A stretch of 64,000 nucleotides of DNA from Sisyra terminalis. Lineage: Eukaryota; Arthropoda; Insecta; Neuroptera; Sisyridae. The notes under the pieces are model-generated. The model searched no databases and had not been told where the DNA came from. It was given only the letters and a program-made list of their open reading frames with translations. Location of the stretch: positions 65,482,630-65,546,629 of the forward strand of contig OY292274.1 in the NCBI GenBank assembly GCA_958496175.1, read 5' to 3'. A program made the position numbers and the translations under genes. Shown here piece after piece: positions 14,501 through 25,804 of the stretch. The stretch's first letter is position 1. The number at the start of each line of letters is the position of its first letter.

Positions 14501-17500
14501 GAGGTAAAAACGCATGCACCAATTTAGCCCTGAAATTTATCGTTATCGAAGGATGGCTTTTCCTTATAAGGACATATTTATGAAACGGATTCATTAACAA
14601 TAACCTCACGTGAGTAGGAATGTGAAAAAATTTTTGTCCTGTGTGCAAAAGGACACTCACAATATCGATTCAAAGTTTCAAAAAGGACCTTTTTCAATCG
14701 CTTAAAAAGGATATAAGGAGTGGGTTTATGCGCTGAAATTAAGCAGAAAATTTTACACCGAATCGTCCTTAACGTAACTGCATAAAAGGAATTTTCATTT
14801 ACTCGCTAGATCCTTGGAAAATCAAAACGGGAAGTTAACGAGGTAAAAACGCATGCACCAATTTAGCCCTGAAATTTATCGTTTTCGAAGGATGGCTTTT
14901 CCTTATAAGGACATATTTATGAAACGGATTCATTAACAATACCCTCACGTGAGTAGGAATGTGAAAAAATTTTTGTCCTGTGTGCAAAAGGACACTCACA
15001 ATATCGATTCAAAGTTTCAAAAAGGACCTTTTTCAATCGCTTAAAAAGGATATAAGGAGTGGGTTTATTCGCTGAAATTAAGCAGAAAATTTTACACCGA
15101 ATCGTCCTTAACGTAACTGCATAAAAGTAATTTTCATTTACTCGCTAGATCCTTGGAAAATCAAAACGGGAAGTTAACGAGGTAAAAACGCATGCACCAA
15201 TTTAGCCCTGAAATTTATCGTTTTCGAAGGATGGCTTTTCCTTATAAGGACATATTTATGAAACGGATTCATTAACAATACCCTCACGTGAGTAGGAATG
15301 TGAAAAAATTTTTGTCCTGTGTGCAAAAGGACACTCACAATATCGATTCAAAGTTTCAAAAAGGACCTTTTTCAATCGCTTAAAAAGGATATAAGGAGTG
15401 GGTTTATTCGCTGAAATTAAGCAGAAAATTTTACACCGAATCGTCCTTAACGTAACTGCATAAAAGTAATTTTCATTTACTCGCTAGATCCTTGGAAAAT
15501 CAAAACGGGAAGTTAACGAGGTAAAAACGCATGCACCAATTTAGCCCTGAAATTTATCGTTTTCGAAGGATGGCTTTTCCTTATAAGGACATATTTATGA
15601 AACGGATTCAATAACAATACCCTCACGTGAGTAGGAATGCGAAAAAATTTTTGTCCTGTGTGCAAAAGGACACTCACAATATCGATTCAAAGTTACAAAA
15701 AGGACCTTTTTCAATCGCTTAAAAAGGATATAAGGAGTGGGTTTATTCGCTGAAATTAAGCAGAAAATTTTACACCGAATCGTCCTTAACGTAACTGCAT
15801 AAAAGGAATTTTCATTTACTCGCTAGATCCTTGGAAAATCAAAACGGGAAGTTAACGAGGTAAAAACGAATGCACCAATTTAGCCCTGAAATTTATCGTT
15901 TTCGAAGGATGGCTTTTCCTTATAAGGACATATTTATGAAACGGATTCATTAACAATACCCTCACGTGAGTAGGAATGTGAAAAAATTTTTGTCCTGTGT
16001 GCAAAAGGACACTCACAATATCGATTCAAAGTTTCAAAAAGGACCTTTTTCAAACGCTTAAAAAGGATATAAGGAGTGGGTTTATTCGCTGAAATTAAGC
16101 AGAAAATTTTACACCGAATCGTCCTAAACGTAACTGCATAAAAGGAATTTTCATTTACTCGCTAGATCCTTGGAAAATCAAAACGGGAAGTTAACGAGGT
16201 AAAAACGCATGCACCAATTTAGCCCTGAAATTTATCGTTATCGAAGGATGGCTTTTCCTTATAAGGACATATTTATGAAACGGATTCATTAACAATAACC
16301 TCACGTGAGTAGGAATGTGAAAAAATTTTTGTCCTGTGTGCAAAAGGACACTCACAATATCGATTCAAAGTTTCAAAAAGGACCTTTTTCAATCGCTTAA
16401 AAAGGATATAAGGAGTGGGTTTATTCGCTTAAATTAAGCAGAAAATTTTACACCGAATCGTCCTTAACGTAACTGCATAAAAGGAATTTTCATTTACTCG
16501 CTAGATCCTTGGAAAATCAAAACGGGAAGTTGACGAGGTAAAAACGCATGCACCAATTTAGCCCTGAAATTTATCGTTTTCGAAGGATGGCTTTTCCTTA
16601 TAAGGACATATTTATGAAACGGATTCATTAACAATACCCTCACGTGAGTAGGAATGTGAAAAAATTTTTGTCCTGTGTGCAAAAGGACACTCACAATATC
16701 GATTCAAAGTTTCAAAAAGGACCTTTTTCAATCGCTTAAAAAGGATATAAGGAGTGGGTTTATGCGCTGAAATTAAGCAGAAAATTTTACACCGAATCGT
16801 CCTTAACGTAACTGCATAAAAGGAATTTTCATTTACTCGCTAGATCCTTGGAAAATCAAAACGGGAAGTTGACGAGGTAAAAACGCATGCACCAATTTAG
16901 CCCTGAAATTTATCGTTTTCGAAGGATGGCTTTTCCTTATAAGGACATATTTATGAAACGGATTCATTAACAATACCCTCACGTGAGTAGGAATGTGAAA
17001 AAATTTTTGTCCTGTGTGCAAAAGGACACTCACAATATCGATTCAAAGTTTCAAAAAGGATCTTTTTCAATCGCTTAAAAAGGATATAAGGAGTGGGTTT
17101 ATTCGCTGAAATTAAGCAGAAAATTTTACACCGAATCGTCCTTAACGTAACTGCATAAAAGGAATTTTCATTTACTCGCTAGATCCTTGGAAAATCAAAA
17201 CGGGAAGTTAACGAGGTAAAAACGCATGCACCAATTTAGCCCTGAAATTTATCGTTTTCGAAGGATGGCTTTTCCTTATAAGGACATATTTATGAAACGG
17301 ATTCATTAACAATACCCTCACGTGAGTAGGAATGTGAAAAAATTTTTGTCCTGTGTGCAAAAGGACACTCACAATATCGATTCAAAGTTACAAAAAGGAC
17401 CTTTTTCAATCGCTTAAAAAGGATATAAGGAGTGGGTTTATTCGCTGAAATTAAGCAAAAAATTTTACACCGAATCGTCCTTAACGTAACTGCATAAAAG

Positions 17501-20500
17501 GAATTTTCATTTACTCGCTAGATCCTTGGAAAATCAAAACGGGAAGTTAACGAGGTAAAAACGCATGCACCAATTTAGCCCTGAAATTTATCGTTTTCGA
17601 AGGATGGCTTTTCCTTATAAGGACATATTTATGAAACGGATTCATTAACAATAACCTCACGTGAGTAGGAATGTGAAAAAATTTTTGTCCTGTGTGCAAA
17701 AGGACACTCACAATATCGATTCAAAGTTTCAAAAAGGACCTTTTTCAATCGCTTAAAAAGGATATAAGGAGTGGGTTTATTCGCTGAAATTAAGCAGAAA
17801 ATTTTACACCGAATCGTCCTTAACGTAACTGCATAAAAGGAATTTTCATTTACTCGCTAGATCCTTGGAAAATCAAAACGGGAAGTTAACGAGGTAAAAA
17901 CGCATGCACCAATTTAGCCCTGAAATTTATCGTTATCGAAGGATGGCTTTTCCTTATAAGGACATATTTATGAAACGGATTCATTAACAATACCCTCACG
18001 TGAGTAGGAATGTGAAAAAATTTTTGTCCTGTGTGCAAAAGGACACTCACAATATCGATTCAAAGTTTCAAAAAGGACCTTTTTCAATCGCTTAAAAAGG
18101 ATATAAGGAGTGGGTTTATTCGCTTAAATTAAGAAGAAAATTTTACACCGAATCGTCCTTAACGTAACAGCGTAAAAGTAATTTTCATTTAGCGGCTAGA
18201 TCCTTGGAAAATAAAAACGGGAAGTTAACGAGGTAAAAATGCATGCACCAATTTAGCCCTGAAATTTATCGTTTTCGAAGGATGGCTTTTCCTTATAAGG
18301 ACATATTTATGAAACGGATTCATTAACAATACCCTCACGTGAGTAGGAATGTGAAAAAAATTTTGTCTTGTGTGCAAAAGGACACTCACAATATCGATTC
18401 AAAGTTTCAAAAAGGACCTTTTTCAATCGCTTAAAAAGGATATAAGGAGTGGGTTTATTCGCTTAAATTAAGAAGAAAATTTTACACCGAATCGTCCTTA
18501 ACGTAACTGCGTAAAAGTAATTTTCATTTAGCGGCTAGATCCTTGGAAAATCAAAACGGGAAGTTAACGAGGTAAAAATGCATGCACCAATTTAGCCCTG
18601 AAATTTATCGTTTTCGAAGGATGGCTTTTCCTTATAAGGACATATTTATGAAACGGATTCATTAACAATACCCTCACGTGAGTAGGAATGTGAAAAAATT
18701 TTTGTCCTGTGTGCAAAAGGACACTCACAATATCGATTCAAAGTTTCAAAAAGGACCTTTTTCAATCGCTTAAAAAGGATATAAGGAGTGGGTTTATTCG
18801 CTGAAATTAAGCAGAAAATTTTACACCGAATCGTCCTTAACGTAACTGCTTAAAAGGAATTTTCATTTACTCGCTAGATCCTTGGAAAATCAAAACGGGA
18901 AGTTAACGAGGTAAAAATGCATGCACCAATTTAGCCCTGAAATTTATCGTTTTCGAAGGATGGCTTTTCCTTATAAGGACATATTTATGAAACGGATTCA
19001 TTAACAATACCCTCACGTGAGTAGGAATGTGAAAAAATTTTTGTCCTGTGTGCAAAAGGACACTCACAATATCGATTCAAAGTTTCAAAAAGGACCTTTT
19101 TCAATCGCTTAAAAAGGATATAAGGAGTGGGTTTATTCGCTGAAATTAAGCAGAAAATTTTACACCGAATCGTCCTTAACGTAACTGCATAAAAGGAATT
19201 TTCATTACTCGCTAGATCCTTGGAAAATCAAAACGGGAAGTTAACGAGGTAAAAATGCATGCACCAATTTAGCCCTGAAATTTATCGTTTTCGAAGGATG
19301 GCTTTTCCTTATAAGGACATATTTATAAAACGGATTCATTAACAATACCCTCACGTGAGTAGGAATGTGAAAAAATTTTTGTCCTGTGTGCAAAAGGACA
19401 CTCACAATATCGATTCAAAGTTTCAAAAAGGACCTTTTTCAATCGCTTAAAAAGGATATAAGGAGTGGGTTTATTCGCTGAAATTAAGCAGAAAATTTAC
19501 ACCGAATCGTCCTTAACGTAACTGCGTAAAAGGAATTTTCATTTAGCGGCTAGATCCTTGGAAAATTAAAACGGGAAGTTAACGAGGTAAAAATGCATGC
19601 ACCAATTTAGCCCTGAAATTTATCGTTTTCGAAGGATGGCTTTTCCTTATAAGGACATATTTATGAAACGGATTCATTAACAATACCCTCACGTGAGTAG
19701 GAATGTGAAAAAAATTTTGTCCTGTGTGCAAAAGGACACTCACAATATCGATTCAAAGTTTCAAAAAGGACCTTTTTCAATCGCTTAAAAAGGATATAAG
19801 GAGTGGGTTTATTCGCTGAAATTAAGCAGAAAATTTTACACCGAATCATCCTTAACGTAACTGCATAAAAGGAATTTTCATTTACTCGCTAGATCCTTGG
19901 AAAATCAAAACGGGAAGTTAACGAGGTAAAAACGCATGCACCAATTTAGCCCTGAAATTTATCGTTTTCGAAGGATGGCTTTTCCATATAAGGACATATT
20001 TATGAAACGGATTCATTAACAATACCCTCACGTGAGTAGGAATGTGAAAAAATTTTTGTCCTGTGTGCAAAAGGACACTCACAATATCGATTCAAAGTTT
20101 CAAAAAGGACCTTTTTCAATCGCTTAAAAAGGATATAAGGAGTGGGTTTATTCGCTGAAATTAAGCAGAAAATTTACACCGAATCGTCCTTAACGTAACT
20201 GCGTAAAAGGAATTTTCATTTAGCGGCTAGATCCTTGGAAAATTAAAACGGGAAGTTAACGAGGTAAAAATGCATGCACCAATTTAGCCCTGAAATTTAT
20301 CGTTTTCGAAGGATGGCTTTTCCTTATAAGGACATATTTATGAAACGGATTCATTAACAATACCCTCACGTGAGTAGGAATGTGAAAAAAATTTTGTCCT
20401 GTGTGCAAAAGGACACTCACAATATCGATTCAAAGTTTCAAAAAGGACCTTTTTCAACCGCTTAAAAAGGATATAAGGAGTGGGTTTATTCGCTGAAATT

Positions 20501-22090
20501 AAGCAGAAAATTTTACACCGAATCGTCCTTAACGTAACTGCATAAAAGGAATTTTCATTACTCGCTAGATCCTTGGAAAATCAAAACGGGAAGTTAACGA
20601 GGTAAAAACGCATGCACCAATTTAGCCCTGAAATTTATCGTTTTCGAAGGATGGCTTTTCCTTATAAGGACATATTTATGAAACGGATTCATTAACAATA
20701 CCCTCACGTGAGTAGGAATGTGAAAAAAATTTTTGTCCTGTGTGCAAAAGGACACTCACAATATCGATTCAAAGTTTCAAAAAGGACCTTTTTCAATCGC
20801 TTAAAAAGGATATAAGGAGTGGGTTTATTCGCTGAAATTAAGCAGAAAATTTTACACCGAATCGTCCTTAACGTAACTGCATAAAAGGAATTTTCATTAC
20901 TCGCTAGATCCTTGGAAAATCAAAACGGGAAGTTAACGAGGTAAAAACGCATGCACCAATTTAGCCCTGAAATTTATCGTTTTCGAAGGATGGCTTTTCC
21001 TTATAAGGACATATTTATGAAACGGATTCATTAACAATACCCTCACGTGAGTAGGAATGTGAAAAAATTTTTGTCCTGTGTGCAAAAGGACACTCACAAT
21101 ATCGATTCAAAGTTTCAAAAAGGATCTTTTTCAATCGCTTAAAAAGGATATAAGGAGTGGGTTTATTCGCTGAAATTAAGCAGAAAATTTTACACCGAAT
21201 CGTCCTTAACGTAACTGCATAAAAAGAAATTTTCATTTACTCGCTAGATCCTTGGAAAATCAAAACGGGAAGTTAACGAGGTAAAAACGCATGCACCAAT
21301 TTAGCCCTGAAATTTATCGTTTTCGAAGGATGGCTTTTCCTTATACGGACATATTTATGAAACGGATTCATTAACAATACCCTCACGTGAGTAGGAATGT
21401 GAAAAAATTTTTGTCCTGTGTGCAAAAGGACACTCACAATATCGATTCAAAGTTTCAAAAAGGACCTTTTTCTACCGCTTAAAAAGGATATAAGGAGTGG
21501 GTTTATTCGCTGAAATTAAGCAGAAAATTTTACACCGAATCGTCCTTAACGTAACTGCATAAAAGGAATTTTCATTTTCGCTAGATCCTTGGAAAATCAA
21601 AACGGGAAGTTAACGAGGTAAAAACGCATGCACCAATTTAGCCCTGAAATTTATCGTTTTCGAAGGATGGCTTTTCCTTATAAGGACATATTTATGAAAC
21701 GGATTCATTAACAATACCCTCACGTGAGTAGAAATGTGAAAAAATTTTTGTCCTGTGTGCAAAAGGACACTCACAATATCGATTCAAAGTTTCAAAAAGG
21801 TCCTTTTTCAATTGCTTAAAAAGGATATAAGGAGTGGGTTTATTCGGTGAAATTAAGCAGAAAATTTTACACCGAATCGTCCTTAACGTAACTGCGTAAA
21901 AGGAATTTTCATTTAGCGGCTAGATCTCTGGAAAATCAAAACGGGAAGTTAACGAGGTAAAAACGTATGCACCAATTTAGCCCTGAAATTTATCGTTTTC
22001 GAAGGATGGCTTTTCCTTATAAGGACATGTTTATGAAACGGATTCATTAACAATACCCTCACGTGAGTAGGAATGTGAAAAAAATTTTGT

Positions 22091-22420
22091 CCTGTGTGGA
22101 ATAGGACACCGGCAATATCGTTTTAAATTCTGAAAAAGGACAGTTGTCAAGGGCAAAAAAAGGATATAAGGGATGTTTTTTTGCGTTGACATTGACCTGT
22201 TTATTATTGAAAAAATCATTTTTTTACCGTTATGCATAAATATATATTGCATTTAATTGGTAGATCCTGGGGAAATTAAAACAGGAAATCAAGGAGGTGG
22301 AAATGAGTGCATCAAATTTGCCTTAAAATTGGTCAATTTTCGAGGGGGACATTCCTTATGAGGGCTAATTATTGCAACGGATTAATATAACAATACATTT
22401 CACTTTCGAGACAAAAAAAA
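22091..22420. repeat. Diverged edge monomer of the satellite
   Basis: The last full-identity stretch ends at about 22090. The following 330 bp still align to the monomer (GGATATAAGG, TAGATCC, GAAATTAAAAC, CATTCCTTAT) but carry many substitutions and indels. Loss of identity at the edge is usual for satellites, where homogenisation acts less at array ends. Confidence 0.8.
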
Positions 22421-22479
22421 TGTTAGTCAAATCGTTTAGTCAGTTAACCGTGGGTTAACTATCGTTAATTTTTCACGAA

Positions 22480-22960
22480 AATGGTCAAATTTTCGTTTTG
22501 ATTTTTTTGGATGCCAATCGAAAGTCTAAGTCCATACATGCTGTGCAAATTTTTCGGGAAACAAACCACGTTTAAGGGATGAAATCATGCATCAAAGTGG
22601 CAGAAGAAATCATATAAAACCATGCAAACTTCAATCGCATGTGTTATCGTTATATAAGGGATGATTTTCGATCCAAGGGCAGTTTCGGGTTCGTAACAAT
22701 GTATTAAACCATAATATAACAATATTTTTTTAATTATTTTTTTTTATTTCCAAAGTGAAATGTTTTCCTCTATTATCGTTTAATACATTGTTACGAACCC
22801 TAAACTACCTTTGGTTCGAAAATCATCCCTTATTTATCGATGGCACATGAGATTGAAGTTTGGATGGTTTTCTATGATTTCTTCTGCCACTTTGATGGTC
22901 GATTTCATCCCTTAAACGTAGTTTGTTTTCGGAAAAATTTGCACAGCATGTACGGATGGA
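22480..22960. mobile_element. Palindromic (foldback) element at the satellite border
   Basis: The arms 22531-22740 and 22750-22960 are inverted copies: TCCATACATGCTGTGCAAAT on the left returns as ATTTGCACAGCATG...GGATGGA on the right, and GATGATTTTCG returns as CGAAAATCATC near the centre. A half copy at 36784-37010 shows that the repeat is dispersed and that its outer part extends left to about 22480. The two short reading frames on it (22823-23005 minus, 22840-23073 plus) look like shadows of the inverted arms. Confidence 0.8.
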
Positions 22961-23777
22961 GTTTCTTAAATAGAACATATTTTTCGTACTTACTTTTGTG
23001 TACAATAATGCTTTCCTCGATTTATATCGAATCCAAATATTTATTATTGAAAAGATTCAGAAAAAATATATAATAATACATTTAATTAATTATTCATTTT
23101 ATGTCTAACGAATCACTATTGACAACTGCAAATTATACTCCAAAGTACTAAACTGTTTATACTGTGTACATTACATAATGATTATTCAATAATCCCATTA
23201 ACCGTATATATTATTGCAAATAAAAATTGTGGTAAATATCCAAAAAATTATGTAATATTCGCCATACATTTAACATTTTCATTAAAAGCTGTTTTAAAAC
23301 GTTAATTATAGAAGTTTTGATTAAGAATTATCGTTTTGTACAAGCGATATATGCAGGTATAATTGATATTCTTACGAAAAATATTTTTGTTAATATCTAA
23401 AAAAGAAAGCAAAAATTAGTTTATTCAAGAATTCAAATTTAATGAGCGAGGAAATATGTGAAAATCAAGAACTATTTTAGAAAGGCTTGTCAGAGCTACT
23501 ATCTATTATAACGATTGTTTGAATAAATTAATAATTAAATGATAAATGTGATTAGTTTGTAAATAAATATTTTTAAAAACATTAATTTAGTGGGATGATA
23601 ACTGAAATTTTATATTAAGAATTAAATTTATACCTTTGATTGGCTGAGAAACCGGATCAAATTTATAAGTACTTTCAATTTATAACTACTAAGGTACTTT
23701 AGCGACTCTAGGGCTATTTAAATCCTTGATCGAGAAATATTGAAAATTTGTACGATACGAGGATCGAACCCACTACC
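22961..23777. other. Intergenic, no gene recognised
   Basis: AT-rich single-copy-looking DNA with stops in all frames. Near 23758-23775 the minus strand contains GGTTCGATCC, a tRNA B-box-like word, next to the MITE insertion point. See the rejected SINE note. Confidence 0.5.
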
Positions 23778-23932
23778 CAAGGTTTATAAATTACACAGGT
23801 TGCCCCATTGGAAAAAAAACGATGACGTCATACGAAGAATTTTGAAATTTGAATCAGTCTGAAGATATGTACGAATTTCTTCTGGACACGTCACGTGGCG
23901 CATGAGGCCACCTGTGTATTTAATAAACCTTG
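23778..23932. mobile_element. 155-bp MITE, family M1, copy 1
   Basis: Ends are inverted: CAAGGTTTATAAATTACACA at the left and TGTGTATTTAATAAACCTTG at the right. The interior carries TGACGTCA and CACGTG. A sister copy with a clean 9-bp target duplication lies at 28886-29035. I see no clear target duplication around this copy. Confidence 0.85.
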
Positions 23933-23940
23933 GTCTAGAG

Positions 23941-24394
23941 CAGCGGCTCCTAACCTTTTTCAGCCGCGGACCTCCAAGGAAATCAAGCATAATGCCAAGG
24001 ACCCCTGAGTGAAAAAAAGGTCCAATTTTCGGACAATATTATATTTTAGTGCTCATGTGTACTGTAGCACACCCACAATCTGGCAATGTTGAATTTTCGA
24101 CTTTGTTTTCAATTTAATCCATGATATTTTTGTTTATTCAATTCTAATATGGTATAACTCTCTCTTTTGTGGGTAAATTTTCATTATGGACCTATTTAAT
24201 TGCGAATTAAATTAAAAACAAAGTCGAAAATGCAACATTGTCAGATAGTGGGTGTGCTAAAGTACACATGAGCCTATATTTTAGTATTCCTAAAATTAAA
24301 TTAAAAAACAAACTTTTTCAAATGGGACCGCGGACCTCCAAACATAGGCTCGCGGACCCCCAGGGGTTCGCGGACCACAGGTTAGGAAACAATG
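23941..24394. mobile_element. Non-autonomous hAT element, copy H1
   Basis: Left end CAGCGGCTCCTAACC and right end GGTTAGGAAACAATG are imperfect terminal inverted repeats. They are flanked by an 8-bp duplication, gtctagag at 23933-23940 and gtctagac at 24395-24402 (one mismatch). The 8-bp size, CA/TG ends and the GC-rich subterminal CCGCGGACC words are typical of hAT. It is interrupted at 24051-24274 by another insertion. A sister copy is at 40335-40537. Confidence 0.88.
24051..24274. mobile_element. MITE nested in hAT H1 (10-11 bp target duplication)
   Basis: The termini GCTCATGTGTACT and AGTACACATGAGC are inverted, and the inversion extends inward through CACACCCAC...GTGGGTGTG to the CGACTTTG words. 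The flanking direct repeat tatattttagt (24040-24050 and 24275-24285) is single in sister element H2, which proves the insertion. A 10-11 bp duplication suggests a Mutator-like origin, which is inference. Fragments of the same family appear near 27260 and 48990. Confidence 0.85.
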
Positions 24395-24451
24395 GTCTAG
24401 ACCACTCGACTACTAGTAGGTGCCGGCTTATTTGTTGTAGTAAAACCTTAA

Positions 24452-25175
24452 GGTAGTAGCCTGGTAACTTGGGTTCAAAAAATCGAAAAAAATTTTTTTG
24501 CTTAATTTGAAAGTACAATGTCTTGAGAATATACTGTGAACATTTCAGACAGAAACTCGAAATATTTCGGGAGTTATAACGAGTTTCCTAGAGCGCCTCG
24601 GAGTCCAACGTAAGTATAAGTTTACTTATGAAAATTTGTTGTTGAACTTTAAACGCGTTTTTCTCAAAACATTGTTTTTCTGGTCGGCCCGGGTCCTAAC
24701 TTTTTTTCTACTGAACCGATTGCTTTCAAATTTTAACAGGCTGTTCTGCACACTTATAGTTCTCGTCGGTACTAACGAGAATTTTTTTCACCCCTAACTT
24801 TTTATTTTACAACCCTTTCTTTGCTAAAATAAAAGGATTTTTTTTTGCAAAGTCCGCCATTTTGTTATTTACCCTTGAAATTTAACTTCAGTAGTACTCC
24901 GACCAGAATGACATGTCGATAGATTAAGAATAATCAAGAATATTTGATTTCAGATAACATCAAGAGCCAAAATCACCCGGGCCACCCACGTGCATTTTTT
25001 TTTTTTTTGAGGTTCCAACTTCGAGTGACAATAATAATAGTAATAAACTATTAAATTTTTTCAATATGTAAATAAAAACACTCTAAATATTCAAGATAAT
25101 TCATTTTTATTTTCCTATAAAAAACCACCCTCCAAAGAAGTCATGAAAATAGGCATAAGTTACCAGACTACTACC
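24452..25175. mobile_element. TTAA-flanked element with GGTAGTAG termini
   Basis: Left end GGTAGTAGCCTGGTAACTT and right end AAGTTACCAGACTACTACC are inverted, with TTAA on both outer sides (24448-24451 and 25176-25179). TTAA duplication is used by piggyBac and Sola3 elements; the termini do not begin with the CCC usual for piggyBac, so the superfamily is open. No transposase is visible inside. Confidence 0.8.
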
Positions 25176-25179
25176 TTAA

Positions 25180-25804
25180 AAACTAGGTACAGGTCCTAAT
25201 AAAATTAAATATTACTTACTTGGAACCACATTTATTAAATCGTATCACAATGTTTGAAAATTTAATTATAAAATCGAGGTAATATTCAATCTTTGAATTC
25301 GGAGCCGTAGGTGGAGCTTTACTTAATAAAACTTACTCCGCATTTGGAGCCGGAGCTTTATCCAATTTAGTCCAACTTCCCAGTCTTTGTTATCATATCA
25401 ATTATACATAAAAGTTTTAAAAAAATGCCACTAATAAGGCGTGGAACCTAAATACCAAACATGTTCGTTATGACGTATTAACATTACTTTTATGACCAAT
25501 TCTAATAAACATACTTCTTTTCGTGCATTTCAATGGCAACTTTTTAGTTGTAATTTTTCATTGATTACCTACAAACCAATATAAAATTATTTCCGAAATA
25601 GACAATGGGACATATTATCGTTCAATGCTTTGTATACTTCGTACCAATCAGCCCACCTAGACAAATCGTGGAAATTTGATTAGTCATTTTTTGCCAATTG
25701 TTAAATAATCTTTATGCCTACTTGCAATTTTCCTCGATAAAAAAGTGTTACGTTGTTCATCGACCAATTAAAATGATTTCCCCAAATCCAGGGACCAACC
25801 GTAG
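25180..25804. other. Intergenic, short GGAGCC-rich repeat fragment
   Basis: Positions about 25300-25375 contain repeated GGAGCCG/GGAGCTTTA words that look like part of a dispersed repeat. No gene is recognised. Confidence 0.4.

Larger units (their letters stand above)
1..22090. repeat. 339-bp tandem satellite array, about 65 monomers
   Basis: The same unit recurs head to tail with period 339; unit starts fall at 1, 340, 679 and 1018 and remain in phase apart from 1-2 bp indels. Each monomer contains a 10-bp palindrome CTCACGTGAG (monomer positions 30-39), a 15-bp palindrome AAAAAGGACCTTTTT, the palindrome CCTTATAAGG near its end, a GCATGC, and many AAGGA/TCCTT words. Monomers differ by only a few diagnostic substitutions, for example GCTGAGATT/GCTGAAATT, CGTTTTCG/CGTTATCG and GGAATTTT/GTAATTTT. 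Short minus-strand reading frames of 60-73 codons recur because the monomer repeats; I do not regard them as genes. High copy number and homogeneity fit centromeric or pericentromeric heterochromatin, but location and function are inference. The array begins before the window. Confidence 0.98.

Noticed and set aside
2972..17033. Identical 66-codon minus-strand reading frames in the satellite (2972-3172, 7039-7239, 12765-12965, 16494-16694, 16833-17033)
   Set aside because: They recur only because the monomer recurs, most monomers break the frame, and there is no domain or start context.
1..22090. Possible CENP-B box in the monomer (AAAACGGGA near TTGGAAAA)
   Set aside because: The CGGG half is present, but the TTCG half is missing at the required spacing, so the core is not matched.
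1..22090. CRISPR-like array
   Set aside because: The repeats are contiguous 339-bp units without unique spacers, in a eukaryotic context.
23750..24430. tRNA-derived SINE around the M1/H1 nest (GGTTCGATCC and TAGTCGAGTGGTCTAGACC on the minus strand)
   Set aside because: Box A and box B words are suggestive, but after removing insertions they lie too close together, and no tail, end or second copy was found.
24238..24518. Overlapping short frames on both strands at the hAT H1 right end
   Set aside because: They lie on GC-rich transposon ends and have no protein features.
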